Shown: positions 1-12,116, counted from the first letter of the stretch. The stretch: 64,000 bases of DNA from Nicotiana tabacum (GCF_000715075.1 NC_134085.1:150440178-150504177), one strand, 5' to 3'. Numbers and translations are program-made. The notes: a model not told the origin generated them from the letters alone.

Positions 1-1019
1 AGAAACTATTTTTTTGAATCTTGAATTTTCTTTTGAATTTTCGAAAGAAGAATAAAAATATTTTTGGATTTTGAGAGAGATTAAAAGAAAATATTTTTGT
101 ATTTTTAAAAATTGGGATCTAAAAGAAAGACTTTCTAAAGAAACAAGTAATGGAAAATATTTTTCGATTTTTTAAAAATTGTGGGCCGGAACCGATGAGG
201 TTTGCCTACGTATCTCACATCCAGTGAGAATCAGACCCGCGTAGTTCTCCAGTTTTGACAGAACAAAAGAAAATATGACTTATTTTGAAATGACTTTCTT
301 TTTTTTTTTTCAAAATTTTGTTAGAATTTCAGGATAATTCAAATACCTACCTCTCACTCTCTTTTCTATTTTCTCCTTCTTTTTTTTGGATTTTCTCTTC
401 TTTTTTTTCATTTTCTTTTCCTATTCTAGAAGTCAGTCAACATGCAAGCTGAAATAGACAGTTACGCAAGTAGCACGTAAGATGCACCAGGATGGTCTTT
501 TTAATTTGGGGTACACCTGTCCTAGACGGACCCAACCCCTGTGTTGAGTCCCCAAAGTTAGATGCACGTGATGCAAACAAGCGTTCCTACTAGGGATCTG
601 GCATGAGGCTATGTTATTCTAGATTTAAAAAACCTGGGTGTATTGTTCTAGAACTGGTTTGCCCGAGCAAACAGCTCGATCCGGGGGGCAGCGTACCAGG
701 AATACAGAAGCTTCACCGGCTTTGCAACTTGTCCGAACCTCGGTCTAAAATTAGGATATGACTCTAATAGAAAAGAAGTCACACGAAGTGCACACTTCCC
801 AGATGATTTAGAAGACTTAGAGAGAAGAATGGTTTCGTAATAATTTATATACACTTCACGCAAAATCAAAGCGATAAAAAATGACATTTAGAACATTAGG
901 CTCAAACATGTAAAGATCAGATAACAAATAAAAGTCAATCATAACAGTTATTCTAAGCTCGAATTCTGAACCCTGAACTAGAGATTCTGGGTTCTTGTCC
1001 CCAGTAGAGTCGCCAGAGC
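1..1019 (-). mobile_element. Ogre/Tat retrotransposon, internal leader
   Basis: This stretch lies just downstream, on the minus strand, of an LTR end (1020) and a primer-binding site (997-1015), so it should be the untranslated leader of a minus-strand Ogre/Tat Ty3/gypsy element running off the left edge. No gag-like protein is seen. It contains a long pyrimidine tract on the plus strand (about 355-420) and a block at about 183-245. Read on the minus strand, that block carries a motif like TACGTAGGCAAACCTCATCG, which recurs just after pol in the plus-strand Tat element near 40403. Short reading frames here have no recognisable content. Confidence 0.65.
997..1015 (-). promoter_or_regulatory. 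Primer-binding site, Ogre/Tat element
   Basis: Read on the minus strand this is TGGCGACTCTACTGGGGAC, four bases downstream of the LTR end at 1020. It matches, from memory, the tRNA-Arg-type primer-binding site of Ogre/Tat elements, with one difference. It fixes the element's orientation as minus and shows that the neighbouring LTR is a 5' LTR. Confidence 0.7.
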
Positions 1020-3036
1020 TGTCACACCTCCTTTTTACACACCCGAAGGTATATATAGGGAGTTTTTCCAATTTAAGTGACATTATTCAAAATGGGATTA
1101 TTTAATTATCCGAGTCGCCACTTGGAATATTTATTGGTGTCCCAAGTCACCGGTTTTATTTTAAATCCCAAATCGAGGAAAATTCGACTTTCCTTTTGAA
1201 ATATGCGAACCAAAATTTCTAGATAAGGAATTCTATTAACCCGGGAGAAGATGTTAGGAATTCGCGGGTTCCGTAGTTCGAGCACGGTCTCTTAAATTAT
1301 TAAAATTGACATATTATCTGATTTTAATACATGTTTTAGCCTATGGTATATTTTAACCTATTAACCGCTTTTTAATTATTTTTAGGAAAGATTTAACATT
1401 ATTTAAAACACGCCTTGAACCACGCCACATGAAATGCACCCGTGGTCCGCGACATATTTTATTTAACGTTGTTGAGAATCGAAGTTGGGTAACATGAAAT
1501 GCACACTCGAGTTTAAGGAAATTAATTTAAATTGCGCGCCTAAAGCAACTACGCACTTTCAGGTTTGCAAGGGCCATGGAGAATTCACTAATGGCACACC
1601 TTGATTTCTAAAGAGTTAAAATTAATTAAGTGAGGGCCATGGGTTTTGGAATTTTATTTGGCATGGCACACCTCAAATTATTTCAAAAGGGTTTTATTAT
1701 CCAAAATTATTATGATCGGGTCACATGAAATGCACCCCCGAATTTGGGAATTAGGCATCATGACTATGTCATGGGAACCGTACTCATGGCCACGATAATT
1801 TATTAATAATCGCGCCTAAAGAAAGCTACGAATTAAGAATTATTCTTCTAAACTAGTCTTGCAAACTTCAGCTTCTAGGAATTTCCAACAAAATCAGGTG
1901 TATTCATAAAAAACACCTAATGAATTATTAGCAAATTACTGTTAATGAATCATTTTCTCACATTATTGATGTAACAGAAAAAGGGAACATTTAGGCCGAA
2001 ACAACAATTAATGAGTTCAATTTGGCCATGTACTTTATACAAGAATTCAAGAGTACGGATCATACAAAAATTACGCACGACTTCAACTAATATCCAATTG
2101 TGCGTGAAAATCATATTATCATTTGTTCTTGGCTAAAGCACCACAAGCCAACAAATTACCAACCCAAAAGAAATATCATATTCTCTTATCACCATGCAAA
2201 TCAGAACAGTAAAATGGGCTAGTGTACACATATAGACAATATAATATCTCATTCACTAACAAAAATATTTAAAAATGATGCACATAACTTCAAAATGAGT
2301 ACTGCCAATATTGTGACATCCATTACTTTTGAGCCCACGACGACTTTATAGTAGGCTAGGTATCGTTTGTTTTTTAAAACTCTACCAAGACCGAAGCTAA
2401 TAAATTCAGACAAATTGCAGCGACAATCCGAAGGAAAATACGTTCTCATATTGTAACAAATCCGGAAGAAGAGTAAAATTTCAGTACATACCTAAATACA
2501 AAATACCACCAGAATGGGCTGGGTAGAAATCTTAACAGCAACAATACACCTCTCAACAACCAAAAACGGCCTCTACAACATACGATTTACTAAGCTCATG
2601 AGCCAAATTGAACGAAACTCGGCCAAAATACTTCAGCAATTAAGAACAGCAAGAAGACGGGATTTCAGATCCCAAAACACTACTTGGAAACCCAGAAGAT
2701 TGAAGCAAGTAGCAGTAATTCCAAGAAATTGCTGAGATTTTTCTTTTAAACCTATTTTTCTCTATTTTTTAGCAAATATTTTATCTCCAAGATTTGAAGA
2801 ATGCGAGAATCACGAAGTTATAAATCTTCGAGTTGTTGCTTTTTTTACAGTTTCGACTGTTTCTTCTTTATTGGTCCTGCTAATGGCTGAATGGATGATT
2901 AATGTTTTGGAGTTAGGTTTTGGAATGGGGTGTGAGGACGGTGAGGGAGTTTGGTTGCCGCGCCTTTTCTGTTCGAGATTAAAGGAGGGGGAAGGGATCT
3001 GATGGTTAAAGGTGATGAAAGAATGGAGGAGAAAAG
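1020..3036 (-). mobile_element. Ogre/Tat 5' LTR, downstream part (R/U5 side)
   Basis: This is the downstream part of a minus-strand LTR whose last bases, read on the minus strand, are GGTGTGACA at 1020, directly before the primer-binding site. It is cut at 3036 by the chromovirus array, and the rest lies at 25355-26046. Without the insert the LTR is about 2.7 kb. It contains three copies of ACATGAAATGCAC (near 1427, 1492 and 1723) and paired GGGCCATGG and GGCACACC blocks. Small reading frames at 2249-2449 and 2514-2735 look like chance. Confidence 0.7.
3032..3036. repeat. Target-site duplication AAAAG, left copy
   Basis: AAAAG directly precedes the TGTGACGACC start of the chromovirus array, and the same five bases follow the array's terminal GTCGTGACA at 25350-25354. 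Matching 5-bp flanks around a 22-kb segment show that the array derives from a single integration. Confidence 0.85.
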
Positions 3037-5688
3037 TGTGACGACCCGACTAGTCGTCTCATGAGTTACCTCTCCATTTTCCCCTATTTTAGCTTCTTTA
3101 CACTTCGTTACCCGTGTTTTATGTGATCGGGTTGATTAGTCCGAGTTCGGAGAGGATTTGGTAAGAAATGAGACACTTAGTCTCTTTTAAGAAGGCTTAA
3201 GTTGGAAAAGTCAATCAGATGTTGACTTATGTGTTAGAAGGCTCGGAAGTGAGTTTCGATGGTTCGGTTAGCTTCGAGAGGTGATTTGTGACTTAGGAGT
3301 GCGATCAGAATGGGTTTTAGAGGTCCGGAGTAGAATTAGGCTTGAATTGGCAAAGTTGATATTTTGGCGATTTCCGGTTAATAGGCGAGATTTTGATCCC
3401 GGGGTCAGGATGGAATTCCGAGAGTTGTAGTAGCATCGTTATGTAATTTGGGATGTTTGTGCAAAATTTCAGATCATTCGAACATATTTTGATTGTGTTT
3501 TTGATCGAAAACGTATTTCGGAAGATTTCTCAAAAATTAGGCTTAAATCCGATGTGTTTTGAGTAATTTGATGTTGTTTGAGGTGCTTTGATGACTGGAA
3601 TAAGTTTGAATAAGGTATTGGGTCATGTTGGTGCTTTTGGTTGAGGTCCCGAGGGCCTCGGGGTGAATTTGGATGGTTATCGGGAAGATTTTGGACTTGA
3701 GAGATTTCAGAAGATTGCTGCTTTTGGTATTTCCGCACCTGTGGTTTGGGGACCGTAGGTGCGGCATCGCATGTGCGAAGGAATTTTCGCAGATGCGGAT
3801 TTGAGGAGAGAGGTCAGAAACCGCAGATGCGGAATAGGAATCGCTCTTGCGGACCCACAGATGCGGTTTTGGCTCGTCAAGTGGATTCCGCAAATGCGGA
3901 GAAAATTACCGCAGAAGCGGTACCGTAGGAGCATTGGTGGGGTCGCAAATGCGAAAACCCCTAGGCAAAATGTTTTAAGTTATTTCATCAGCGATTTTGG
4001 GTCATTTTTCCTCCATAGTTGGTCTTTTTGAGAGCTTTTTGAAGGAAATCGAAGAGGGATTCAAGGAGAAACGTTTGGAGGTAAGATTTTTGAACCTAAA
4101 ACTCGAATCTATTGTGAAATCTACCTAGAAAATCATGGAAACTTAAGCTAAAAATGGAAGAACTAGGGCTTGGGATTTTGAATCTTTGATTAGGGATTTG
4201 GAGGACCATTTGGGGTCGGATTTGAGAACTTTTGATATGTATGAACTCGTGGGGTGATAAGGAATCTAATAATGTGAAAATTTCTGACTTTCGAGGATTG
4301 GGCCCGGGGCTCGGGTTTTGCTAATTTCGTGATTTTCGATATTTTTCGATTGTTTTTGTTTGGGCTCTACTCCCTTAGCATATTGTGATGTATTCGTTCT
4401 GATTTTGGATAGATTCGACACGCGTAAAGGACAATTTGAAGGGCAAAGGCGTCGCGAGCTAGAGATTTTGCTGGTTCGAGGTGAGTAATGATTGTAAATG
4501 ATACTCTGAGGGTTTGAAACCCCTAATTGCACATCGTAGTGTTTCATTGAGGTGAGACACGCGCTGATAATGAGCGTGGAGTTGTTTACTATTGGGGATT
4601 GTGACTTGGTCCGTCCCGATTGATGATTTTACTGCGTATTTGACTGAAACCTATTTGTTAGCATCATGATTTGGGATGATTTCCATAGTTGGGCTTCATG
4701 ACAACTATTTTAACCCTCCGGGGATCTTTATCACTATTTCCTCATTGCTTTGACTTATTATTTTAACTCAGTCTTGTTGATATTTAAAGTTTTACAAACT
4801 CAGCCATTGTTACTCATATTTGAAACTTAAATGATGTTTTGGGTTGAGAACTACTATTTTACTAATGCCCGAGGGGCTTGTGATGATTTTCGGACTGAGT
4901 GAGGCCGAGGTCCATATGTGAGGATATGTTGATTGATATGAGTCCGAGGGCCTAGATTCGATGCCACGAGATGGCTTGATATTGCGCTTGGGCCATAAGG
5001 GGCCCTTCCGGAGTCTGCACCCCCACAGTGAGCGCGGGTACCTATCATGATCTGAGAGTGAGACCGAGGGGCTGATACTGTATTGAGAGTGAGCCCGAAG
5101 GGCTGATACTATACTAAGTGTGAGCCTGAGGGGATAATACTGTTCTGAGTGATTGATATTGTGCCGAGGGGCGAATTTCTACTTGTTATTTACTTGTTAA
5201 ATTACCTGCTTGACTTGTTTTTAAAAGGGATTTCATTCGATTTCTTCACTGATTTACTGCCTTAAGTGATTTTACTGCTTGAAATGGAATTTCTTTGTGC
5301 CTTTACGTGTTTTCATACTTTCAGCCATTATTTATAATTATTACTCACTGAGTCGGAGTACTCACATTATTCCCTGCACCATGTGTGCAGATTCAGGCAT
5401 CGCAGAGTCCGCTCTTGAGTGTTGATCTTCCCAGTCCAGGCAGTGATTCGGAGACTACGAGGTAGCTGTTGGCATCCGCAGCCCCATGTTTCCCTTATCT
5501 TATCATTTTCATGTTCTTAGAACTATTATATCGGATTTAGTGTTTAGTAGACTTGTATCCGGATTTCTTAGTTGCTCATGACTTGTGACACCCCGGTTTG
5601 GGCTGTGTTGGGATGGATCCTACTATTGTTATCATTAAATTCCGCAATTATGGATATTATACCATGTATTATTACTGTTTATGATAAG
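3037..5688 (+). repeat. Array LTR 1 (3' end deleted)
   Basis: It starts with TGTGACGACCCG and runs without long reading frames to the junction near 5685, where RNase H coding begins. Compared with LTR 3 it lacks about the last 100 bases ending in GGGTCGTGACA. It contains a cluster of CCGCA..TGCGG-type motifs (3733-3957) and a roughly 31-bp minisatellite based on GAGTGAGCCCGAGGGGCTGA (about 5055-5175). Confidence 0.85.
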
Positions 5689-7563
5689 AACTACCCCGTT
5701 CATGATTTGGAGTTGGCTGCCATAGTTCATGCATTGAAAATTTGGAGGCATTACTTGTATGGCGTATCTTGTGAGGTGTTCACTGATCATCGCAGTTTTC
5801 AATATTTGTTCAAACAAAAGGATCTTAATTTGAGGCAGCAGAGATGGTTAGAGTTGTTTAAGGATTATGATATCACTATATTGTACCATCCGGGACAGGC
5901 CAATGTAGTGGCTGATGCTTTGAGCCGAAAGGAAGTGAGTATGGAAAGTTTGGCATATATTCCAGTTGGGGAGAGACCCCTTGCAATTGACGTTCAGGCC
6001 TTGGCCAATCGGTTCGTAAGGTTGGATATTTCGGAGCCCAATCGGGTGTTGGCTTGCGTGGTTTCTCAGTCTTCCTTATTTGATCGCATCAAAGAGCGCC
6101 AGTATGATGACCTGCATTTGCTTTTCCTTAAGGATAGAGTTCAGCATGATGATGCCAGAGATGTGACCATCGGTGATGATTGGGTGTTGAGGATACAGGG
6201 TCGGATTTGTGTGCCCAATGTAGATGGGCTGAGAGAGTTGATTCAGGAGGAAGCCCATAGCTCGCGGTATTCTATTCATCCGGGTGCCGCGAAGATGTAC
6301 CAAGATTTGAGGCAGCACTATTAGTGGGGAAGAATGAAGAAAGATAATGTGGGATTTGTAGCTCGGTGTCTCAATTGTCAGCAGGTGAAATATGAGCATC
6401 AGAGACCGGGTGGCTTACTTCAGTAGATGATTATTCCTGAGTGGAAGTGGGAGAGGATCACTATGGACTTTGTTTTTGGACTTTCATGGACTTTGAATAA
6501 GTTCGATGATATTTGGGTGATTGTGGATCGGTTGACCAAGTCTGCGCACTTTATTCCTATTTGTACTACCTATTCTTTAGAGTGGTTAGCAGAGTTATAT
6601 ATCCGAGAGATTGTTCGGCTGCATGGTGTTCCAGTTTCTATCATTTTAGATCGGGGTACTCAGTTTACTTCCCAGTTTTGGAAGTCTGTTCAGCGAGAGT
6701 TGGGTTCTCAGGTGGAGTTGAGCACAACTTTTCACCCTTAGACGGACGGGCAGTCCGAGCGTACTATTCAGATATTGGAGGACATGTTGCGTGCTTGTAT
6801 TATTAATTTCGGAGGTTCATGGGATAAGTGTCTACCACTTGCAGAGTTTTCTTGCAACAACAGCTACCAGTCGAGTATTCAGATGGCTCCATATGAGGCT
6901 TTGTATGGAAGGCGGTGTAGATCTCCAGTTGGTTGGTTTGAGCCCGGCGAGGCTAGGCTATTGGGGACAAATTTTGTTCAGGATGCCTTAGAGAAGGTGA
7001 AGGTGACTCAGGAGAGGCTTCGTACAACACAGTCGCGACAGAAGAGTTATGCGGACCGGAAGGTTCGAAATGTGTCCTACATGGTTGGTGAGAAGGTCTT
7101 GCTGAAGGTTTCGCCCATGAAGGGTGTTATGAGATTTGGGAAGAAAGGAAAGTTGAGTCTGCGGTTCATTGGGCCTTTTGAGGTGCTTCGGAGGATTGGG
7201 GAGGTGGTTTATGAGCTTGCTTTGCCACCCAGCCTGTCAAGTGTGCATCCGGTATTTCATGTTTCTATGCTCCGGAAGTATATTGAGGATCCATATCATG
7301 TTTTGGACTTCAGCACGGTTCAGTTGGATGAGGATTTGACCTATGATGTGGAGCCAGTAGCAATTTTGGGTCGTCAGGCTTGAAAGTTGAGGTCAAAGGA
7401 TATCGTGTTAGTGAAAGTGCAGTGGAGAGGTCGGCCCATAGAGAAGGCTACTTAGGAGACCGAGCGGGAGATGCGAAGAAGATATCCTCACCTGTTTGAG
7501 GCTTCAGGTATGTTTCTTGACTCGTTCGAGGACGAACATTTGTTTAAGTTGAGGAGGATGTGA
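5686..7563 (+). pseudogene. Truncated chromovirus pol, copy A (RNase H, integrase, chromodomain)
   Basis: Decayed 3' half of a Ty3/gypsy polyprotein. In order: the C-terminal part of RNase H (from [11 protein letters not shown] to VVADALSRK, about 5686-5935), the integrase zinc-binding region (CLNCQ near 6370), the integrase core with its aspartates in MDFV and ILDRGTQF and its glutamate in GQSERT, a GPF-type module near 7170, and a C-terminal chromodomain-like segment (about 7345-7510). All are in one frame, broken by TAG at 6322, 6424, 6739 and 7453 and TGA at 7381. The reading ends in the next LTR at 7561-7563. Gag, protease and reverse transcriptase are absent. Stops at 6739 and 7453 recur in copy B, so they predate the duplication. 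Confidence 0.88.
7545..7558 (+). promoter_or_regulatory. Polypurine tract, array unit A
   Basis: AAGTTGAGGAGGA directly precedes the TGTGACGACC start of LTR 2. It is the expected plus-strand priming site of the retroelement and overlaps the last pol codons. Confidence 0.7.
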
Positions 7564-10242
7564 CGACCCGACCAGTCATCTCATGAGTTATTGCTTCGTT
7601 TTCCCCTATTTTAGCTTCTTTATGCTTCGTTACCAGTGTTTTATGTGATTGGGTTGATTAGCCCGAGTTCGGAGAGGATTTGGTAAGAAATGAGACACTT
7701 AGTCTCTTTTAAGAAGGCTTAAGTTGGAAAAGCCAACCGGATGTTGACTTATATGTTAGAAGGCTCGGATGTGAGTTCCGATGGCTCGGTTAGCTTCGAG
7801 AGGTGATTTTTGACTTAGGAGTGTGATCAGAATGGGTTTTGGAGGTCCGGAGTAGAATTAGGCTTGAATTGGTGAAGTTGATATTTTGGCGATTTCCGGT
7901 TGATAGGCGAGATTTTGATCCGGGGGTCGAGATGGAATTCCGAGAGTTGTAGTAGCTTCGTTATGTCATTTGAGATGTGTATGTAAAATTTCAAGTCATT
8001 CGTACATGTTTTGGTTGGGTTTTTGATCGAAAACGTATTTCGGAAGATTTCTAAAAAATTAGGCTTACATCCGATGTGTTTTGAGTAATTTGATGTTGTT
8101 TGAGGTGCTTTGATGATTGGAACAAGTTTGAATAAGGTATTGGGTCATGTTTTTGCTTTTGGTTGAGGTCCCGGGGGCCTCGTGGTGAATTCGGATGGTT
8201 AACGGGAAGATTTTGGACTTAAGAGATTTCAGAAGATTGCTGCTTCTGGTATTTCCGCACCTGTGGTTTGGGGAACGCAGGTACGGCATCGCATGTGCGA
8301 AGGAATTTCCACAGATGCATATTTGAGGAGAGAGGTCAGAAACCGTAAATACGGAATAGGAACCGCACCTGCGGACACACAGATGCGGCAATGTATCGCA
8401 GATGCGGTTTTGGCTCGTCATGTGGATTCCGCAGATGCGGAGAAAATCACCGCAGAAGCGATACCGCAGGAACGGTGGTGGGCTCGCAGATGTAAAAACC
8501 CCTGGGCATAATGTTTTAAGTTATTTCGTCCGCGATTTTGGGTCATTTTTCCTCCATAGTTGGTCTTTTTGAGAGCTTTTTGAAGGAAATCGAAAAGGGA
8601 TTCAAGGAGAAACGTTTGGAGGTAAGATTTTCGAACCTAAAACTCGAATCTATTGTGAAATCTACATAGAAAATCATGGAAACTTAAGCTAAAAATGGAA
8701 GAACTAGGGCTTGGGATTTTGAATCTTTGATTAAGTATTTGGAGGACCATTTGGGGTCGGATTTGAGAACTTTTGATATGTATGAACTCGTGGGGTGATA
8801 AGGAATCTAATGATGTGAAAATTTCTGAGTTTCGAGGATTGGGCCCGGGGCTCGGGTTTTGCTAATTTCGGGATTTTCGATATTTTTTGATTGTTTTTGT
8901 TTGGGCTCTACTCCCTTAGCATATTGTGATGTATTCGTTCTGATTTTGGATAGATTCGACACGTGTAGAGGACAATTTGAAGGGCAAAGGCGTCGCGAGC
9001 TAGAGATTTTGCTGGTTCGAGGTGAGTAATGATTGTAAATGATACTCTGAGGGTTTGAAACCCCGAATTGCACATCGTAGTGTTTCATTGAGGTGAGACG
9101 CGCGCTGATAATGAGCGTGGGGTTGTTTACTATTAGGGATTGTGACTTGGTCCGTCCCGATTGATGATTTTACTGCATATTTGACTGAAACCTATTTGTT
9201 AGCATCATGATTTGGGATGATTTCCATAGTTGGGCTTCATGACATTTATTTTAACCCTCCGAGGATCTTTATCACTATTTCCTCACTGCTTTGACTTATT
9301 ACTTTAACTCAGTCCTATTGATATTTACAGTTTTACAAACTCAGCCATTGTTACTCATATTTGAAACTTAAATGATATTTCTAAATGATGTTTTGGGTTG
9401 AGAACTACTATTTTACTAATGCCCGAGGGGCTTGTGATAATTTTCGAACTGAGTGAGGCCGAGGTCCATATGTGAGGATATGTTGATTTATATGAGGCCG
9501 AGGGCCTAGATTCGATGCCACGAGATGGCTTGATATTGCGCTTGGGCCATAAGGGGCCCTTCCGGAGTCTGCACCCCCACAGTGAGCGCGGGTACCTATC
9601 ATGATCTGAGAGTGAGACCGAGGGGCTGATACTGTATTGAGAGTGAGCCCGAAGGGCTGATACTATACTAAGTGTGAGCCTGAGGGGATAATACTGTTCT
9701 GAGTGATTGATACTGTGCCGAGGCGCAGATTTCTACTTGTTATTTACTTGTTAAATTACCTGTTTGACTTGTTTTTAAAAGGGATTTCATTCGATTTCTT
9801 CACTGATTTATTGCCTTATGTCATTTTACTGCTTGATATGGAATTTCTTTGTGCCTTTACGTGTTTTCATACATTCAGCCATTATTTATAATTATTACTC
9901 ACTGAGTCGGAGTACTCACATTATTCCCTGCACCATGTGTGCAGATTCAGGCATCGCAGAGTCCGCTCTTGAGTGTTGATCCTCCTAGTCCAGGCAGTGA
10001 TTCGGAGACTACAAGGTAGCTGTTGGCATCCGCAGCCCCATGCTTCCCTTATCTTATCATTTTCATGTTCTTAGAACTATTATATCGGATTTAGTGTTCA
10101 GTAGACTTGTATCCGGATTTCTTAGTTGCTCATGACTTGTGACACCCCGGTTTGGGCTGTGTTGGGATGGATCCTACTATTGTTATCATTAAATTCCGCA
10201 ATTATGGATATTATACCATGTATTATTACTGTTTATGATAAG
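7559..10242 (+). repeat. Array LTR 2 (3' end deleted)
   Basis: It is nearly identical to LTR 1 and truncated at the same base pattern, where LTR sequence gives way to RNase H coding near 10239. It has the palindromic motif cluster at about 8255-8500 and the roughly 31-bp minisatellite at about 9609-9730. In a structure made of one integration it serves both as the 3' LTR of unit A and the 5' LTR of unit B. Confidence 0.85.
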
Positions 10243-12116
10243 AACTACCCCGTTCATGATTTGGAGTTGGCTGCCATAGTTCATGCATTGAAAATTTGGA
10301 GGTATTACTTGTATGGCGTATCTTGTGAGGTATTCACTGATCATCGCAGTTTTCAATATTTGTTCATACAAAAGGATCTTAATTTGAGGCAGCAGAGATG
10401 GTTAGAGTTGTTTAAGGATTATGATATCACTATATTGTACCATCCGGGACAGGCCAATGTAGTGGCTGATGCTTTGAGCCGAAAGGAAGTGAGTATGGAG
10501 AGTTTGGCATATATTCCAGTTGGGGAGAGACCCCTTGCAATTAACGTTCAGGCCTTGGCCAATCGGTTCGTAAGGTTGGATATTTCGGAGCCCAATCGGG
10601 TGTTGGCTTGCGTGGTTTCTCGGTCTTCCTTATTTGATCGCATCAAAGAGCGCCAGTATGATGACCTGCATTTGCTTTTCTTAAGGATAGAGTTCAGCAT
10701 GATGATGCCAGAGATGTGACCATCGGTGATGATTGGGTGTTGAGGATACAGGGTCGGATTTGTGTGCCCAATGTAGATGGGCTGAGAGAGTTGATTCTGG
10801 AGGCAGCCTATAGCTCGCGGTATTCTATTCATCCGGGTGCCGAGAAGATGTACCAAGATTTGAGGCAGCACTATTGGTGGGGAAGAATGAAGAAAGATAT
10901 TGTGGGATTTGTAGCTCGGTGTCTCAATTGTCAGCAGGTGAAATATGAGCATCGGAGACCGGGTGGCTTACTTCAGCAGATGGTTATTCCTGAGTGGAAG
11001 TGGGAGAGGATCAATATGGACTTTGTTGTTGGACTTCCATGGACTTTGAAGAAGTTCGATGCTATTTGGGTGATTGTGGATCGGCTGACCAAGTCTGCGC
11101 ACTTCATTCCTATCTGTACTACCTATTCTTTAGAGTGGTTAGCAGAGTTATATATCCGAGAGATTGTTCGGCTGCATGGTGTTCCAGTTTCTATCATTTT
11201 AGATCGGGGTACTCAGTTTACTTCCCAGTTTTGGAAGTCTATTCAGCGAGAGTTGGGTTTTCAGGTGGAGTTGAGCACAGCTTTTCACCCTTAGACGGAC
11301 GGGCAGTCCGAGCGTACTATTTAGATATTGGAGGACATGTTGCGTGCTTGTATTATTAATTTCGGAGGTTCATGGGATAAGTTTCTACCACTTGCAGAGT
11401 TTGCTTGCAACAACAGCTACCAGTCGAGTATTCAGATGGCTCCATATGAGGCTTTGTATGGAAGGCGGTGTAGATCTCCAGTTGGTTGGTTTGAGCCCGG
11501 TGAGGCAAGGCTACTGGGGACAAATTTGGTTCAGGATGCCTTAGAGAAGGTGAAGGTGACTCAGGAGAGGCTTCGTACAACTCAGTCGCGACAGAAGAGT
11601 TATGCGGACCGGAAGGTACGGAATGTGTCCTACATGGTTGGTGAGAAGGTCTTGCTGAAGGTTTCGCCCATGAAGGGTGTTATGAGATTTGGGAAGAAAG
11701 GAAAGTTGAGTCTGCGGTTCATTGGGCCTTTTGAGGTGCTTCGGAGGATTGGGGAGGTGGTTTATGAGCTTGCTTTGCCACCCAGCCTGTCAAGTGTGCA
11801 TCCGGTATTTCATGTTTCTATGCTCCGAAAGTATATTGAGGATCCATCTCATGTTTTGGACTTCAGCACGGTTCAGTTGGATGATGATTTGACCTATGAT
11901 GTGGAGCCAGTAGCAATTTTGGGTCGTCAGGTTCGAAAGTTGAGGTCAAAGGATATCGCGTTAGTGAAAGTGCAGTGGAGAGGTCGGCCCATAGAGGAGG
12001 CTACCTAGGAGACCGAGCGGGAGATGCGAAGAAGATATCCTCACCTGTTTGAGGCTTCAGGTATGTTTCTTGACTCGTTCGAGGACGAACATTTGTTTAA
12101 GTTGGGGAGGATGTGA
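10240..12116 (+). pseudogene. Truncated chromovirus pol, copy B (RNase H, integrase, chromodomain)
   Basis: It has the same content as copy A: C-terminal RNase H, integrase zinc-binding region (CLNCQQ near 10925), integrase core ([22 protein letters not shown]), GPF module and chromodomain-like tail. A single-base loss near 10681 shifts the frame relative to copy A. TAG stops lie at 11292 and 12006 (shared with copy A) and at 11322 (private). The copy-A stops at 6322, 6424 and 7381 are not present here (TGG, CAG and CGA). The reading ends with TGA at 12114-12116, inside LTR 3. It cannot code for a working integrase. Confidence 0.88.
12098..12111 (+). promoter_or_regulatory. Polypurine tract, array unit B
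   Basis: AAGTTGGGGAGGA directly precedes the TGTGACGACC start of LTR 3. It is one base different from the tract of unit A. Confidence 0.7.

Noticed and set aside
2514..2735. 73-residue frame in the Ogre/Tat LTR
   Set aside because: It lies inside LTR sequence and has no recognisable motif.
3543..4031. Open reading frames in the LTR palindromic cluster (also near 8263, 12846, 30171, 38338 and 48604)
   Set aside because: They fall on CpG-rich LTR sequence, overlap in several frames and both strands, and have no protein motif or pol/gag context.
3037..12116. Two independent neighbouring insertions of the same element
   Set aside because: There are no duplications between the units, the deletion junction is identical, and stops are shared.
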